NCBI RefSeq assembly: GCF_000185725.2
Contig: NZ_KI391954.1
Location: 620,001-684,000 of the forward strand
Direction of reading: 5' to 3'
DNA length: 64,000 nucleotides
DNA from: Segniliparus rugosus ATCC BAA-974
Lineage (GTDB): Bacteria > Actinomycetota > Actinomycetes > Mycobacteriales > Mycobacteriaceae
The translations under genes were made by a program, and so were the position numbers. Positions 62,419 through 64,000 of this stretch are shown here, in pieces; positions within the stretch are counted from its first letter, which is position 1, and every line of letters begins with the position of its first letter. Under the pieces are notes generated by a model that saw nothing but the letters and a program-made list of their open reading frames with translations, did no database searches and was not told the DNA's origin.

Positions 62419-63750
62419 TCAGCCTTCGACGGAGGAGTGCGCCTGCTCGGCCCATTGCCGCCATTGCTGCGCCTGCTCGAGCAGCTTCTGCTCCTCTTTG
62501 AGCTTGCCTTTCGCCTTGGCTTTCGCGGCCTGCTCCTCGAATTGCTCGGCGCGCTCCACGAACTGGTGCGCGCGAGCTTTGAGCTCCGGGTCGGATTTCG
62601 TCCAGCTGTGCCGGTCCGCCTCCTCGATCCGCGCGGAGGCTTCTTGCAGCCGCCGGGAAAGCTCTTTGACGCGGTCTTTGGGCACTTGGCCGATCTTCTC
62701 CCACCGGTCGCGGACCTCGCGCAGCACGCTTCTCGCTTCGGCGAGCTTCTCCTCCGGGTCGGTGCGCTCGAGCCGGGCGAGCAGCGCCTCCTTCGCGGCG
62801 GCGTTCGCCTCGTACTCGGCGAGATGCTCGGTCTCCTGCTGCTCCTGGGCCGCGGAGAACGCGTCCTGGGCGGCGTTGAGCCTGGCCCAGAGCTGGTTCT
62901 CGTCCTCGCGCGAAGCCGGCCCCAGTTTCTTCCACGCCGCGCGGATCTCCCGGAAGCCGGAGGGGGCGGAAGCAGGGTCGGCGGTCTTGGCGAGCGCTTC
63001 GGCTCTGGCGACCAGCTCTTCCTTGCGCTGTTTCACCTGGGCGCGAGAGCGGTCGAGCTCGGCGAAATGCGCCTGGCGGCGGTTGTTGAACTGCTCCCTG
63101 GCGGCTTTGTACCTCGCCCACAGCGCCTCGTCCAGATCGCGGTCGAGCCCTTTGATGGTCTTCCACTGGTCCAAGATGTCGCGCAACCGCTGGCCCGCGG
63201 CTTTCCAATCGGTGGAGCTGCGCGCGATCTGCTCGGCCTCTTGCGCGAGCCGTTCTCGCTCGGCGGCTGCCTCCTGTTTGTGCGCCGCTCGGCGCTCCCT
63301 CTCCCCGGCTTGCGCCTCGTCCGCGCGCGCCACCAACGCGGAGAGCTGCTCTTGCAGCGCGGCGAAGTCGCCGAGCGCGGCGGCTTCGGGCAAACCGCGC
63401 AGCAGCTCCTCGGCGGCCGTCTTCGTCTTGCGCGCGTCGCCGCCCTTCTCAAGGCGCGTGCGCAGGATCTCGGCCTCGGTCACCAGATCCTCGAACCGCC
63501 GCCCGAAATGCGCGAGGCCCTCCTCGGGGGTGCCTGCCTCCCAGACCCCGATCTGCCGTTCGCCGTCCTCGGTGCGCAGCCAGACCGCGCCGCTCTCGTC
63601 GATCCTCCCGTAGCGGGCCGGGTCGGACTTGTGGATCCCGGAGGTCTTCGGCGCGGGGGCGGCTCCGGGCCTTGGCGCGGGGCGCGGTTGTCTCCCCACC
63701 GCCGCCGGGCTTGGCTTCGGTGCCGTCTGGGTCGGGGCTTCGGCGTTCAT
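62419..63750 (-). CDS. DUF349 coiled-coil protein (Rv2731 homologue)
   Basis: 443 residues. After a Pro/Ala-rich N-terminus (1-35) and a small domain ([20 protein letters not shown]), three DUF349-type helical units each carry a Trp: [49 protein letters not shown]. The remainder is coiled coil. Function unknown in actinobacteria. GGGAGGAG lies 14 nt before the ATG, GAAGGA closer. Divergent from miaA. Confidence 0.88.
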   Translation of the reverse strand: MNAEAPTQTAPKPSPAAVGRQPRPAPRPGAAPAPKTSGIHKSDPARYGRIDESGAVWLRTEDGERQIGVWEAGTPEEGLAHFGRRFEDLVTEAEILRTRLEKGGDARKTKTAAEELLRGLPEAAALGDFAALQEQLSALVARADEAQAGERERRAAHKQEAAAERERLAQEAEQIARSSTDWKAAGQRLRDILDQWKTIKGLDRDLDEALWARYKAAREQFNNRRQAHFAELDRSRAQVKQRKEELVARAEALAKTADPASAPSGFREIRAAWKKLGPASREDENQLWARLNAAQDAFSAAQEQQETEHLAEYEANAAAKEALLARLERTDPEEKLAEARSVLREVRDRWEKIGQVPKDRVKELSRRLQEASARIEEADRHSWTKSDPELKARAHQFVERAEQFEEQAAKAKAKGKLKEEQKLLEQAQQWRQWAEQAHSSVEG

Positions 63751-63842
63751 CAGTCCTTCGTTCTCCTCCCGGTCGCGTCGGATCTCATGCGGCCGGTTCT
63801 TTCGCTACTGCCTATTCAACCAGGTTTGACCTTCGCTGGCAT

Positions 63843-63848
63843 AGGGTA
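63843..63848 (+). promoter_or_regulatory. -10 box TAGGGT, leaderless promoter of miaA
   Basis: TAGGGT is followed by 7 nt and ATG 63856. Confidence 0.5.
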
Positions 63849-63855
63849 CTGCTTA

Positions 63856-64000
63856 TGCATGGGATTGCAACGCCGATCGCGGTGATCGGGCCGACCGCGA
63901 CGGGCAAGTCCCAACTCGGCGTGGATCTCGCGCTGCGGTTGGGCGGGGAAGTGGTGAACATCGACTCCGCCGCCCAGTACCGAGGCATGGACATCGGGAC
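63856..64000 (+). CDS. miaA: tRNA dimethylallyltransferase, N-terminal fragment
   Basis: First 48 codons before the window ends. Transfers dimethylallyl from DMAPP to A37 of tRNAs reading U-initial codons. P-loop [11 protein letters not shown] and the substrate motif [14 protein letters not shown] are visible. The usual DSxQxY carries Ala in place of Met (SAAQY). MiaB, its partner, is 4 kb upstream. Confidence 0.93.

Overview
The window is very GC-rich, densely packed actinobacterial DNA. An ESX-3-type type VII secretion block (espG-eccD-mycP-eccE) and conserved gene order around dnaX/aspC/ffs/tRNA-Ser, ftsK/argA/pgsA3/cinA/clgR/pspA/recA/recX and miaB/miaA place it in the mycolic-acid bacteria (Mycobacteriales). 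The pattern suits a deep-branching genus such as Segniliparus, but that is inference; only the order-level placement is well supported.

Layout. 1-4044: end of an ESX-3-like locus whose mycosin has lost catalytic residues and is frameshifted just before its membrane anchor. 4365-8340: a terpenoid operon (two prenyl diphosphate synthases, a class I terpene synthase and an IPP isomerase); the first synthase is cut by one in-frame TAG. 8391-12086: tRNA-Leu, then sepIVA, a DUF177 gene, rnc and mutM. 12207-13183: two decayed, overlapping small genes resembling an ESX-associated protein plus lipoprotein. 13543-21378: kdp potassium-uptake operon with its KdpDE two-component system. 21471-25237: Cds1-like cysteine desulfhydrase and, divergently, a sulfonate/taurine-type ABC importer. 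25445-28492: OsmC protein and a glutathionylspermidine-synthase-like/DUF350 cluster. 28523-37571 (minus): P-loop kinase, dnaX, four tandem GT87 mannosyltransferase paralogues and an aspartate aminotransferase. 37612-37955: SRP RNA and tRNA-Ser. 38292-42194: a four-gene accessory operon with overlapping reading frames that looks like a type VII secretion cargo module. 42502-54871: ftsK, a TerC exporter behind a manganese riboswitch, argA, pgsA3, cinA, clgR, pspA, recA and recX, and a Rieske oxygenase. 54960-58162: glutamate-type ABC importer with the binding protein fused to a permease. 58218-64000: miaB, small membrane proteins, an MpaB-family protein, a DUF349 protein and the start of miaA.

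Regulation visible in the DNA: recA has both a LexA box and a match to the PafBC-type RecA-NDp promoter; terC has a yybP-ykoY riboswitch whose distal helix covers the ribosome-binding site; at least twelve genes have a TANNNT -10 box 5-7 nt before the start codon, implying leaderless mRNAs. Several genes carry single-base lesions (mycP, the first prenyl synthase, both genes at 12.2 kb), so either this genome is shedding accessory functions or the assembly has a few base errors.
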